NCBI RefSeq assembly: GCF_003248605.1
Contig: NZ_QFPF01000104.1
Span: 1-9,153, forward strand
Direction: 5' to 3'
Length of the DNA stretch: 9,153 nt
Origin: Microbacterium sp.
GTDB lineage: Bacteria > Actinomycetota > Actinomycetes > Actinomycetales > Microbacteriaceae
Shown here: in pieces, positions 1 to 5,840 of the stretch
Position numbering within the stretch: position 1 is the stretch's first letter
Layout of the letters: the number at the start of each line of letters is the position of its first letter
Notes under the pieces: generated by a model
What the model was told of the DNA's origin: nothing
Databases searched by the model: none
What the model saw: only the letters and a program-made list of their open reading frames with translations
Made by a program: the position numbers and the translations under genes

Positions 1-1
1 G

Positions 2-619
2 CAGTTTGCGGCGCGGGATGATTTCGAGCGGTCTGTGGCGTCGGGGTGGGGTTCGTCGGATGTCGGTGGTGCGTGGTCGGTGTTGTATGGGGCGGCGTCG
101 GCGGCGTCGGTGTCCGGCGGTAAGGGCACGGTGACGATTCCGGCGGGTAACACGCGCAATCTGGCGTTGCAGGGTGTGTCGGTGCGTGATGTGTCGTCGT
201 CGGTGGAGTTCTCGGTGGGTTCGGCTCCGTCGTCGGGTAATTCGTATGTGGGGTTGGCTGCGCGGCAGAGCTCGTCGGCGGATTACACGACGCGTGCGTG
301 GATGCGCAGCGATGGGTCGGTGTGGCTTGTTGCGCAGCGTTCGGGGACGGTGCTTGCGGCGCCGGCGTTGAACGGGGTGACGTGGGCTGCGGGTGATGTG
401 TTCACGATGAAGACCGAGGTGTCGGGTGTGAATCCGACGACGATCCGGTCGAAGGTGTGGAAGGTGGGGTCGGCGGAGCCGGCGTCGTGGCAGGTGTCGG
501 TGACGGATTCGACGGCGGGTCTGCAGCAGGCGGGCTTCGTGAGCGCGCACTATGCGCGGGCGGGTTCGGCGACCGGGTCGGGCACGGTGTCCTTCGACGG
601 GTTCCGCGTCACCGACCTC
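2..619 (+). repeat. Long imperfect direct repeat, copy 1 (beta-sandwich domain)
   Basis: This is copy 1 of a coding direct repeat whose partner lies at 1051-1668. The copies align with a constant offset of 1049 bp and no net insertion or deletion: GAT at 17 matches GAT at 1066, and TTC at 602 matches TTC at 1651. The offset minus the 32-bp duplication is 1017 bp, or 339 codons, so the unduplicated gene has an in-frame 339-codon period. The first ~120 bp are the most similar part; later parts have diverged, mostly at third positions and in loops. Confidence 0.8.
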
Positions 620-790
620 CAAGCACCCGTCGGTTCCGCGTCACCGACCTCCAAGCACCCGTCGTGGAGCCCGATCCGGAGCCGGCTCCCGAACCGGAGC
701 CCGAGCCCGAACCCGAGCCCGAACCGGAGCCCGAGCCCGAACCGGAGCCCGGGAACGTCGCTCCTGTCGCGTCGTTCTCATCGGCGGTGA
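2..790 (+). CDS. LamG/ConA-like beta-sandwich domain protein, 5'-partial, out-of-frame C-terminal tail
   Basis: This frame is open from the window's left edge. It begins inside the domain motif AARDDFERSVASGWG, which recurs at the same place in the second copy downstream. About 205 residues form a beta-rich, Ser/Val/Gly-rich domain with no cysteines and the core motif RSDGSVWLVAQR, typical of secreted carbohydrate-binding or laminin-G-like sandwiches. Genuine homology ends at about 631 (FRVTDLQAPV). After the 32-bp duplication the frame reads an arginine/serine/proline-rich tail (RSPSPNPSPNRSPSP), which is the EP linker read in the wrong frame, and stops at TGA 788-790. Codon use before about 590 is unusual for the window: third positions are mostly G or T and seldom C. 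An initiation codon is not visible; the internal GTG at 35 is not a credible start because homology continues upstream of it. Confidence 0.6.
   Translation, partial: QFAARDDFERSVASGWGSSDVGGAWSVLYGAASAASVSGGKGTVTIPAGNTRNLALQGVSVRDVSSSVEFSVGSAPSSGNSYVGLAARQSSSADYTTRAWMRSDGSVWLVAQRSGTVLAAPALNGVTWAAGDVFTMKTEVSGVNPTTIRSKVWKVGSAEPASWQVSVTDSTAGLQQAGFVSAHYARAGSATGSGTVSFDGFRVTDLQAPVGSASPTSKHPSWSPIRSRLPNRSPSPNPSPNRSPSPNRSPGTSLLSRRSHRR
600..664 (+). repeat. Perfect 32-bp tandem duplication causing a frameshift
   Basis: The 32-bp unit at 601-632 is followed immediately by an identical unit at 633-664; both begin GTTCCGCGTC and end CACCCGTCG. The flanking G at 600 also matches G632, so the periodic block spans 600-664. 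Since 32 is not a multiple of three, the second copy moves translation from frame 2 to frame 1. The second unit repeats the codons for FRVTDLQAPV, so the duplication lies wholly inside coding sequence at the domain/linker junction. Confidence 0.95.
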
Positions 791-1674
791 GCGATCTGAG
801 CGTGACGGTGGACGGTTCGGCGTCGTCGGACCCCGACGGCACGGTGGCCTCGTACGCCTGGAACTGGGGCGACGGCTCCGCCGCGGGGTCGGGGGCGACC
901 GCGTCGCACACCTATGCGGCGGCGGGCACCTACACGGTGACCCTCACGGTCATCGACGACGACGGCGCGACACACACGGTCACGGCGCCCGTGACCGTCA
1001 GCGCGCCGGTCGTCGACCCGCCGGTCGAGCCCGAAGAGCCGCCCGCCGAGGCGTTCGCGGCACGGGATGACTTCGAGCGGTCCGTGGCGTCGGGGTGGGG
1101 TTCGTCGGATGTCGGCGGGGAGTGGTCGGTGCTGTACGGGGCGGCGTCGGCGGCGTCGGTCGCCGGCGGCAAGGGCACGGTGACCCTCAACGCGACCGAG
1201 ACGCGCAACCTCATGCTCAACGCGGCGTCGGCACGGGACATCAGCCTGAGCGTCGACTTCTCGCTCGACGCCGACCCGGCCACCGGAAACGCGTACGCGG
1301 GTCTTGTTGCGCGGGCCACCTCGACCGACAACTACGCGGTGCGTACGTGGCTGCGCAGCGACGGGAGCGTGTGGCTCGTCGCGCAGCGGGGATCGACGGT
1401 GCTCGGGATATACCCGGTTCCCGGCATGGTCCGTGCCGCGGGCGACGTGTTCACGCTGAAGGCCGACGTCGTCGGGTCCGGCACCACCACCATCTCCGCG
1501 AAGATCTGGCGGGCCGGAACTCCGGAGCCCGAGGCGTGGCAGCTGAGCGTGACGGATTCGACCCCGGCGCTGCAGGCGGCTCTGCCCTACGGCGTGCACG
1601 CCAACCGCGCGGGTGGTGCGACGACACCCGGAGTCCTCACCTTCGACGCCTTCCGCGTCACGGCGCTGGGTTGA
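633..1674 (+). CDS. PKD domain plus LamG/ConA-like domain, 3' fragment of the surface protein
   Basis: This is the downstream half of the broken gene, in frame 1. It comprises FRVTDLQAPV, then a linker with ten consecutive Glu-Pro dipeptides, then a canonical PKD domain (about 754-1002) with the diagnostic DGSASSDPDG, WNWGDGS and YTVTLTVIDDDG motifs, then the second beta-sandwich domain ending FRVTALG and TGA at 1672-1674. PKD domains are Ig-like extracellular spacers or binding modules. The first plausible start after the junction is GTG 664, without a convincing ribosome-binding site. The open frame formally extends back to GTG 457, but 457-632 in this frame is only a shadow of domain copy 1. 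With no signal peptide, this fragment would not be exported if translated alone, so it is more likely the remnant or continuation of the upstream frame than an independent gene. Confidence 0.6.
667..750 (+). repeat. Hexameric Glu-Pro linker repeat
   Basis: Degenerate 6-bp units (GAG/GAA followed by CCC/CCG) encode an E/P-rich linker. It starts EPDPEPAP and ends with ten uninterrupted EP dipeptides at 691-750. The 18-bp block GAACCGGAGCCCGAGCCC occurs twice (691-708 and 721-738). Such rigid acidic linkers commonly space domains of actinobacterial surface proteins. Short-unit repetition makes the tract prone to slippage, but loss or gain of whole hexamers would keep the frame. Confidence 0.85.
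1051..1668 (+). repeat. Long imperfect direct repeat, copy 2 (beta-sandwich domain)
   Basis: This is the partner of the repeat at 2-619. It shares AARDDFERSVASGWG, LYGAASAAS, GGKGTVT, RSDGSVWLVAQR, AAGDVFT and WQ-SVTDST at equivalent positions. This copy uses mostly C-ending codons, like the rest of the window, whereas copy 1 uses G/T-ending codons. The domains are therefore paralogous modules with different compositional histories. Confidence 0.8.
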
Positions 1675-1680
1675 TCCGGT

Positions 1681-1713
1681 CCGGGGCGGAGGTCCGCGCG
1701 ATCTCCGCCCCGG
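1681..1713 (+). terminator. GC-rich hairpin after the surface-protein gene
   Basis: An 11-bp perfect stem pairs 1681-1691 (CCGGGGCGGAG) with 1703-1713 (CTCCGCCCCGG) around an 11-nt loop. It starts 7 nt after the stop codon. No T-tract follows, which is common for actinobacterial intrinsic terminators and weakens the call elsewhere. It would insulate the polymerase gene downstream. The remaining intergenic stretch to 1770 contains TAATAA at 1721-1726, but no matching -35 box. Confidence 0.6.
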
Positions 1714-1770
1714 CCGGGCGTAATAAGCTCGGCGGGTGAGTCGGGGCATGCGCGGCGGACGGGGTTCCGC

Positions 1771-3351
1771 ATGAACGTCAGTGCGCTCCTGCTTGCGCTC
1801 ACCGCCGTCGGCATCCTCATCCTGCTCGCGGTCGTCTTCCGGGTGAGTGCGCGATCGGCCTTCATCGTCTGGACCCTGACGCTCTTCTTCGTTCCGGTGT
1901 GGATCGGGGTCAACCTCGGATTCTTCTGGGCCGCGGTGACGGGGATCACCCTGCTCGCCGTCGTCACGGGTTGGCGCTCGGTCTCGCTCGCGCCCGCCGA
2001 CGCCCTCGTCGCGGCCTTCGCGCTCCTGGCGCTCATCCTCTTCGGGCTGCGCATGGTGCCGTTGTCGTCGGCCGTGATCGCGGTCCTGGAATGGGTGCTG
2101 CCCTACGTCTGGGGGCGGTTGGTCCTGGCTCGCCTCCCGACCGCGTTCGTGACCCGCATCATCGCGGCGGTCGCCACCGCGGCTGCCGTCATCGCCATTC
2201 TGGAGTTCGCGTCGGGCACCAACGTCTTCCTCCTCCTTCCCGCCATGGGGGCATCCTTCGAGGAGTGGGGCAGACTCCAGCCGCGTGGCGGCTTCATCCG
2301 GGTGGAGGGCGCCTTCGGGCACTCGATCGCCCTCGGCGCAGCCCTGGCGATGTCGTCGGCCTTCGTGCTCGCGACCCGCTGGACGCTCACGGCCAAGCTC
2401 CTCTCCCTGGCCGTCATCTCCGCCGCGACCGTTGTGACCTTCAGCCGACTGGGCCTGCTGACCCTGGTGCTGACGGTGGCGCTGTCCGTCGTCACGCTGC
2501 CGGGGCTGACCCGCCGCACCCGCGGCGCGGTCATCGCGGTCGGCGCGATCGCCGCTCTCGTGGTCGTGCCGTTCGTGGGCGGGGTCTTCCTCGAAGCCGG
2601 CGACGAGGCCAGCGGCAGCGCCGACTACCGCTCCAGTCTGTGGATGCTGCTCTCGCAGGTGCAGATCATCGGGTCGGCGGGCGACTGGGCCGGTCTCACC
2701 GTGGGGGGCACCTACCTCGGTCAGTACGCCGATTCGATCGACAACGCGCTCCTCGTGATCGCGCTGCGCTTTGGCTGGATCCCCGTGCTCCTCGTGATCG
2801 CGGTGCTGGTGATGGTGGCTGTCAGCGTCGTGCGGCCCGGTCGCGCCAACCCGGCGTCGATCGCGGTCACCGCGCAGCTTCCGTCGCTGTTCGCGGTGGC
2901 TCTCATCACGCAGTACGGCATGTACCTGTGGTTTCTCGTGGGGCTCGCGATCGCGTGGCCGCGCCGCTCACCCGACGGGCACGCCGTAGAGCCTGTCGCG
3001 GTTGCGCAGGATGTAGACGGTGTACGGGATGATCTGGAACACCATCACGCTCGCGGCATTGGCCAGCAGCGGACCGTTCACCCCGAACACGGGCACCAGC
3101 ACGTACGTCAGGGCCACGGTGCTCGCGGCCATGAGCAGCGAAGGGGCGACCTGGAACCGGATGCCGGGCCGGTCCATCATGAACATCCCGAGCGGGTAGA
3201 GCACGGCCTGCAGGGTGATCATGAGCCCGAACGCCAGGATGATGTCAGGCGTGATCTCGAGCTCGCCGTCCGAGATGATGCCGAACAGCCACGGACCGAT
3301 CGCGAGGATCACGGCCGTGGCGGTGACGATCATCGCCCCGAACAGCCCTGA
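1771..3351 (+). CDS. Wzy/O-antigen-ligase-like polysaccharide polymerase with anomalous C-terminal extension
   Basis: This polytopic membrane protein is likely the polymerase that joins lipid-linked repeat units at the outer face of the membrane. Residues 1-397 hold about ten hydrophobic segments and a larger extracytoplasmic loop around 272-325. Sequence features typical of the Wzy/WaaL (O-antigen ligase) superfamily are EGAFGHSIALG (179-189), TFSRLGLLTL (223-232) and DNALLVIALRFGWIP (324-338). ATG 1771 has a weak GGACGGGG ribosome-binding site upstream, and the GTG at 1736 and ATG at 1748 are out of frame. After residue 399 (AWPRR) the frame does not stop. It continues for 127 hydrophilic His/Arg/Asp/Glu-rich residues (400-526) read antisense to the flippase gene. 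That tail looks like non-functional shadow coding. The functional gene probably ends near 2970-2990; TAG at 2987-2989 and TGA at 3030-3032 lie in the other two frames. Polymerase versus ligase cannot be separated from sequence. Confidence 0.8.
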   Translation: MNVSALLLALTAVGILILLAVVFRVSARSAFIVWTLTLFFVPVWIGVNLGFFWAAVTGITLLAVVTGWRSVSLAPADALVAAFALLALILFGLRMVPLSSAVIAVLEWVLPYVWGRLVLARLPTAFVTRIIAAVATAAAVIAILEFASGTNVFLLLPAMGASFEEWGRLQPRGGFIRVEGAFGHSIALGAALAMSSAFVLATRWTLTAKLLSLAVISAATVVTFSRLGLLTLVLTVALSVVTLPGLTRRTRGAVIAVGAIAALVVVPFVGGVFLEAGDEASGSADYRSSLWMLLSQVQIIGSAGDWAGLTVGGTYLGQYADSIDNALLVIALRFGWIPVLLVIAVLVMVAVSVVRPGRANPASIAVTAQLPSLFAVALITQYGMYLWFLVGLAIAWPRRSPDGHAVEPVAVAQDVDGVRDDLEHHHARGIGQQRTVHPEHGHQHVRQGHGARGHEQRRGDLEPDAGPVHHEHPERVEHGLQGDHEPERQDDVRRDLELAVRDDAEQPRTDREDHGRGGDDHRPEQP

Positions 3352-4272
3352 CGCGAGGAAGGGCCCGCGGCGGATCGATCCGTTCGCCCGCGCCTTTGCG
3401 AAGTGCGGCCACAGGGTGACGCCCGCCGCCGCCACGAGCGCCTGCAGCGCGAAGAACACCTGGCCCGCGACACCGTACTGGGCGACCGCGACCCCGGTGG
3501 CGAGCTGGGCGAGGATGTAGCGCGGCAGCGCCATCGACAGCGGACTGGAGAGCAGCTGGGCCATCATCGGCCAGCCGACATCCATCACCTTCACGCCGGG
3601 ATGCCTGCGCGGAGACAACAGCACGCGCAGGGCGCGCGGGATGAGAGGACCGCTGCTGCGGATCGCGACGAGCAGTCCGATGACCGCGACCGTGAAGGTC
3701 GCGAGGAACGATCCCAGCGCGAGGTAGGACTTGAGGGCCTCCGAGCCTGTCGCGAGGAATGCCCAGACGACGAAGAGGGCGAGGGGCGAGATCAGCCCCT
3801 GCAGCAGGATCACGACGGGGTTGCGGCCGAGACCGAGCAGCACGCGCTGCCAGATGCCGAGGCAGATCGTGAGGCAGAAGATCGACACGCACACGAACGC
3901 CGCGAGGCCCGCGTCGGGTACCTCCGCTCCGGAGCCGAGCACGACGTACCAGCCGCCGGTGAGCAGAAGGACCGTATTGACCACGGCGATGCCGCCGGCG
4001 AAGATCACCATGATCCGCATGACCGTGCGCACCTGGCGCTCGAGGTGTCGGTCGGCGCGGACGTCTTTGCTCGTCGCGATCCCGTTCACCACGACCGCGC
4101 CGGTGCCCAGGTCGCTGAACGAGACGAGGCTCGGCAGGGCCACGAGCAGCGAGAGGAAGGCGTAGTACTCCACCCCGCCCTGCGTGATGGCAAGACGTGC
4201 GGTGAGGATGCCGCACACCAGCGACACCGCCATCGTCCCGACGCGCGCGAGGGTCGACCAGAGAGCGATCAC
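2968..4272 (-). CDS. Wzx-like polysaccharide flippase (MOP superfamily)
   Basis: The product is a 434-residue, highly hydrophobic protein with about 12-14 predicted membrane segments along its whole length. It probably moves undecaprenyl-diphosphate-linked oligosaccharide across the membrane. The first helix begins almost at the N-terminus (ALWSTLARVGTMAVSLVCGILTARL region), as in RfbX/Wzx and MurJ-like transporters. The motif LWPHFAKARANG in the C-terminal half and the paired-helix pattern also fit. I chose GTG at 4272-4270 because GGGGGAG sits 4 nt upstream and the frame's extra 36 upstream residues (to GTG 4380) are a proline-rich non-membrane stretch overlapping the divergent promoter. 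The stop is TGA at 2970-2968. It converges on the polymerase gene, whose frame overlaps its last 384 nt. Assignment to the flippase superfamily is firm; the substrate is unknown. Confidence 0.88.
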   Translation of the reverse strand: MIALWSTLARVGTMAVSLVCGILTARLAITQGGVEYYAFLSLLVALPSLVSFSDLGTGAVVVNGIATSKDVRADRHLERQVRTVMRIMVIFAGGIAVVNTVLLLTGGWYVVLGSGAEVPDAGLAAFVCVSIFCLTICLGIWQRVLLGLGRNPVVILLQGLISPLALFVVWAFLATGSEALKSYLALGSFLATFTVAVIGLLVAIRSSGPLIPRALRVLLSPRRHPGVKVMDVGWPMMAQLLSSPLSMALPRYILAQLATGVAVAQYGVAGQVFFALQALVAAAGVTLWPHFAKARANGSIRRGPFLASGLFGAMIVTATAVILAIGPWLFGIISDGELEITPDIILAFGLMITLQAVLYPLGMFMMDRPGIRFQVAPSLLMAASTVALTYVLVPVFGVNGPLLANAASVMVFQIIPYTVYILRNRDRLYGVPVG

Positions 4273-4418
4273 GGCACTCCCCCTGCTCCCGGATTCCGTG
4301 TGAACGGCGAGGGGTACTGTAACATCGGACGGGGGCCGAGACGGTCGCGGTGGGGGCTGCGGACCGGTCGAGGACGGCACCGATTCTGTTGCCCGTCCCC
4401 ATCTCGAAGGACCGCCCA
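4273..4418. promoter_or_regulatory. Divergent promoter region between flippase and Wzz/BY-kinase genes
   Basis: These 146 bp separate two divergently transcribed genes and must hold both promoters. The least GC-rich part, 4315-4325, contains TACTGTAACAT. On the minus strand this gives a -10-like TACAGT (4321-4316), four of six matches to consensus, about 44 nt before the flippase GTG. No convincing -35 box is visible in either direction. The 8-bp palindrome GACCGGTC at 4362-4369 could be an operator, but is too short to call. A good ribosome-binding site (GAAGGA, 4406-4411) precedes the plus-strand gene. Confidence 0.4.
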
Positions 4419-5801
4419 GTGAAGCCAGACTCGTCGGCGTGGACTCTTTCCACCGTCAGGGAGGCCATCCGCAAGTTCTGGCTCCTGATCGTCGGTCTGA
4501 CGATCCTCGGCGGGGCGCTCGGCTACGGGCTCAGCTCGACGGTGACCCCGATCTATCAGAGCACCGCGACGCTCTACTTCGCGCTCAACCAGGGAAACAG
4601 CGCGTCCGACCTCGCTCAGGGGTCGACGTACACGCAGAACCAGATGCTCTCGTTCGCGCAGCTGGCGACGTCGTCCCGTGTCCTCGATCCGGTCATCGAC
4701 GAACTCGAGCTCGATACGACGCCGCGCGTGCTCGCGCGATCGGTCGAGGTCACGATCCCTCAGGACACCGTCATCCTCCAGGTGCAGGCGTCGTCCACCG
4801 ACCCCGATGAAGCCGCCGCGATCGCCAACGCCGTCTCCGACAGCCTCACGGACGTCGTGCGCGACGTCGCGCCCAAGGGTCCGGCGGGGGCTGCGACCAT
4901 CACCGCCCAGGTCATCGACGAGGCCGTCGTCCCGCTGGTGCAGTCCATCCCCAACAAGCCCCGGGATGCTGCGCTGGGTGCCCTGCTGGGTCTTGTCGTC
5001 GGCGTGCTCGCCGCCCTGGCGATCACCCTCGGCGACACGAGGGTGCGCAACGAGACGGTGGTCGCGCAGGTCGTCGACGCGCCGCTGTTGGGCTCCGTCA
5101 CCCGGACGCGTGGCGAGGGCGGGCTCGTGGTGGCGCGCGAGCCGCTGGGGCACACATCCGAGGAGTTCCGGCGGGTGCGTGCCGCGCTGTCGTACGCCAA
5201 TGTCAGCGACAGCGCGCGGTGTCTCCTCGTCACCTCGTCGACCCCGAGCGAGGGCAAGTCCACGTTCTCGTCGAACCTCGCGCTGACGCTCGCCGGACTT
5301 CAGCACCGGGTGCTCCTCATCGACGCCGACCTGCGTCGGCCGCGCATCGCCGACTACTTCGGCGTCGAGGGCGCTGTGGGACTCACGACCGTCCTCGTCG
5401 GCGACGTGGACGTCGAGGTGGCGAAGATGACGTGGGGCAGCACCACGCTCGACCTGCTCACCTCCGGCAGCGTTCCGCCCAACCCGGCCGAGATCCTCAC
5501 CTCCGACGCGATGCGCGAGCTCCTGCGCGAGGCATCGGCGGCCTACGACTACGTCGTGGTCGACTCGCCGCCGGTGATCAGCGTCGCCGATGCCACTCTG
5601 ATCGCGCCGCTCATGGACGGCGTCGTGGTCGTCGTCGACGCGTCCCGCACGCGTCGCGCGCAGCTCGCCAACAGCGTGCGCATCCTGCAGGGATCGGGTG
5701 CGCGCATCCTCGGCGTGGTGCTGAACAAGGCCAAGGTCGCCCGGCGCCGACGCTCGTACTACGCGGAGGATGCCGCGGTCGAGGGTGACGCGCGGGGCTG
5801 A
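4419..5801 (+). CDS. Wzz-type chain-length regulator fused to BY-kinase (polysaccharide co-polymerase)
   Basis: This 460-residue inner-membrane protein combines a chain-length determinant with a bacterial tyrosine kinase domain. It has an N-terminal Wzz segment with TM1 at about 20-40, an extracytoplasmic region, a proline-containing SIPNKPRD motif just before TM2 (about 185-204), and a cytoplasmic P-loop kinase domain. The kinase shows Walker A SSTPSEGKST (273-282), Walker A' VLLIDADLRRPR (298-309) and Walker B VVVDSPP (379-385). The C-terminus carries a short basic stretch and only one tyrosine pair (RRRRSYY, Tyr 447-448), a minimal version of the usual tyrosine cluster. GTG 4419 is chosen because GAAGGA lies 7 nt upstream and the protein then starts just before the TM1 region; an upstream GTG at 4350 adds 23 residues lacking family features. 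It is transcribed alone, divergent from the flippase and convergent with the glycosyltransferase operon. Its role is to control polymerisation and export through autophosphorylation, as known for the family. Confidence 0.92.
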   Translation: MKPDSSAWTLSTVREAIRKFWLLIVGLTILGGALGYGLSSTVTPIYQSTATLYFALNQGNSASDLAQGSTYTQNQMLSFAQLATSSRVLDPVIDELELDTTPRVLARSVEVTIPQDTVILQVQASSTDPDEAAAIANAVSDSLTDVVRDVAPKGPAGAATITAQVIDEAVVPLVQSIPNKPRDAALGALLGLVVGVLAALAITLGDTRVRNETVVAQVVDAPLLGSVTRTRGEGGLVVAREPLGHTSEEFRRVRAALSYANVSDSARCLLVTSSTPSEGKSTFSSNLALTLAGLQHRVLLIDADLRRPRIADYFGVEGAVGLTTVLVGDVDVEVAKMTWGSTTLDLLTSGSVPPNPAEILTSDAMRELLREASAAYDYVVVDSPPVISVADATLIAPLMDGVVVVVDASRTRRAQLANSVRILQGSGARILGVVLNKAKVARRRRSYYAEDAAVEGDARG

Positions 5802-5810
5802 GTCTCCCGT

Positions 5811-5840
5811 CCGCCTCGCGCCGGTCACGATGCGAGGCGG
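5811..5840. terminator. Hairpin between convergent genes, possible bidirectional terminator
   Basis: A 9-bp perfect stem pairs 5811-5819 (CCGCCTCGC) with 5832-5840 (GCGAGGCGG) around a 12-nt loop. It lies 10 nt after the Wzz/BY-kinase stop and straddles the stop of the minus-strand gene (TGA at 5827-5825). Being symmetric, it could stop transcription arriving from both sides. There is no T-tract on either strand, so intrinsic termination is not certain. Confidence 0.5.

Larger units (their letters stand above)
2..1674 (+). pseudogene. Secreted PKD/beta-sandwich surface protein, 5'-partial, frame broken by 32-bp duplication
   Basis: Two plus-strand reading frames together encode one recognisable protein. 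The order is LamG/ConA-like domain copy 1 (2-619), an acidic EP linker (667-750), a PKD domain (754-1002), a short proline/glutamate linker (about 1003-1050) and LamG/ConA-like domain copy 2 (1051-1671). The two halves lie in different frames (frame 2, then frame 1). The switch coincides exactly with a perfect 32-bp tandem duplication at 601-664. Dropping one copy leaves 1641 nt, or 547 codons including the TGA, with no internal stop. The protein's start and any signal peptide lie upstream of the window. The C-terminus ends on the second beta-sandwich domain, with no LPXTG motif or membrane anchor, so the product would be released or held non-covalently. Next to polysaccharide genes, a role as glycan-binding adhesin or matrix protein is plausible but inferred. 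The frameshift may be a real mutation, a phase-variable state or an assembly error; the sequence alone cannot decide. Confidence 0.7.

Noticed and set aside
667..750. Hexamer repeats considered as a CRISPR or other DNA-level repeat array
   Set aside because: Units are 6 bp with no spacers and clearly encode a Glu-Pro linker in the reading frame of the flanking domains.
1716..1740. Possible promoter TAATAA upstream of the polymerase gene
   Set aside because: The AT-rich hexamer stands out in this GC-rich setting, but no -35 box lies at a suitable distance, so I did not list it as a promoter.
774..2322. Long minus-strand open frame across the PKD/LamG region and into the polymerase gene
   Set aside because: It is a high-GC antisense shadow: its Arg/Asp/Glu/His-rich composition has no domain pattern, while the plus strand encodes clear PKD, beta-sandwich and membrane-protein features.
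1899..3032. Plus-strand frame-3 open frame inside the polymerase gene
   Set aside because: Arg/His/Gly-rich low-complexity translation typical of an out-of-frame reading in high-GC DNA; the overlapping frame 1 encodes regular membrane helices.
4273..4380. Upstream extension of the flippase to GTG 4380
   Set aside because: It adds 36 proline-rich residues without family support and covers the promoter region; GTG 4272 has a much better ribosome-binding site and fits the start of the first membrane helix.
4327..4398. Inverted 7-bp match GGACGGG / CCCGTCC across the divergent promoter
   Set aside because: The arms are short and about 58 nt apart; a match of this size is expected by chance in such GC-rich sequence.
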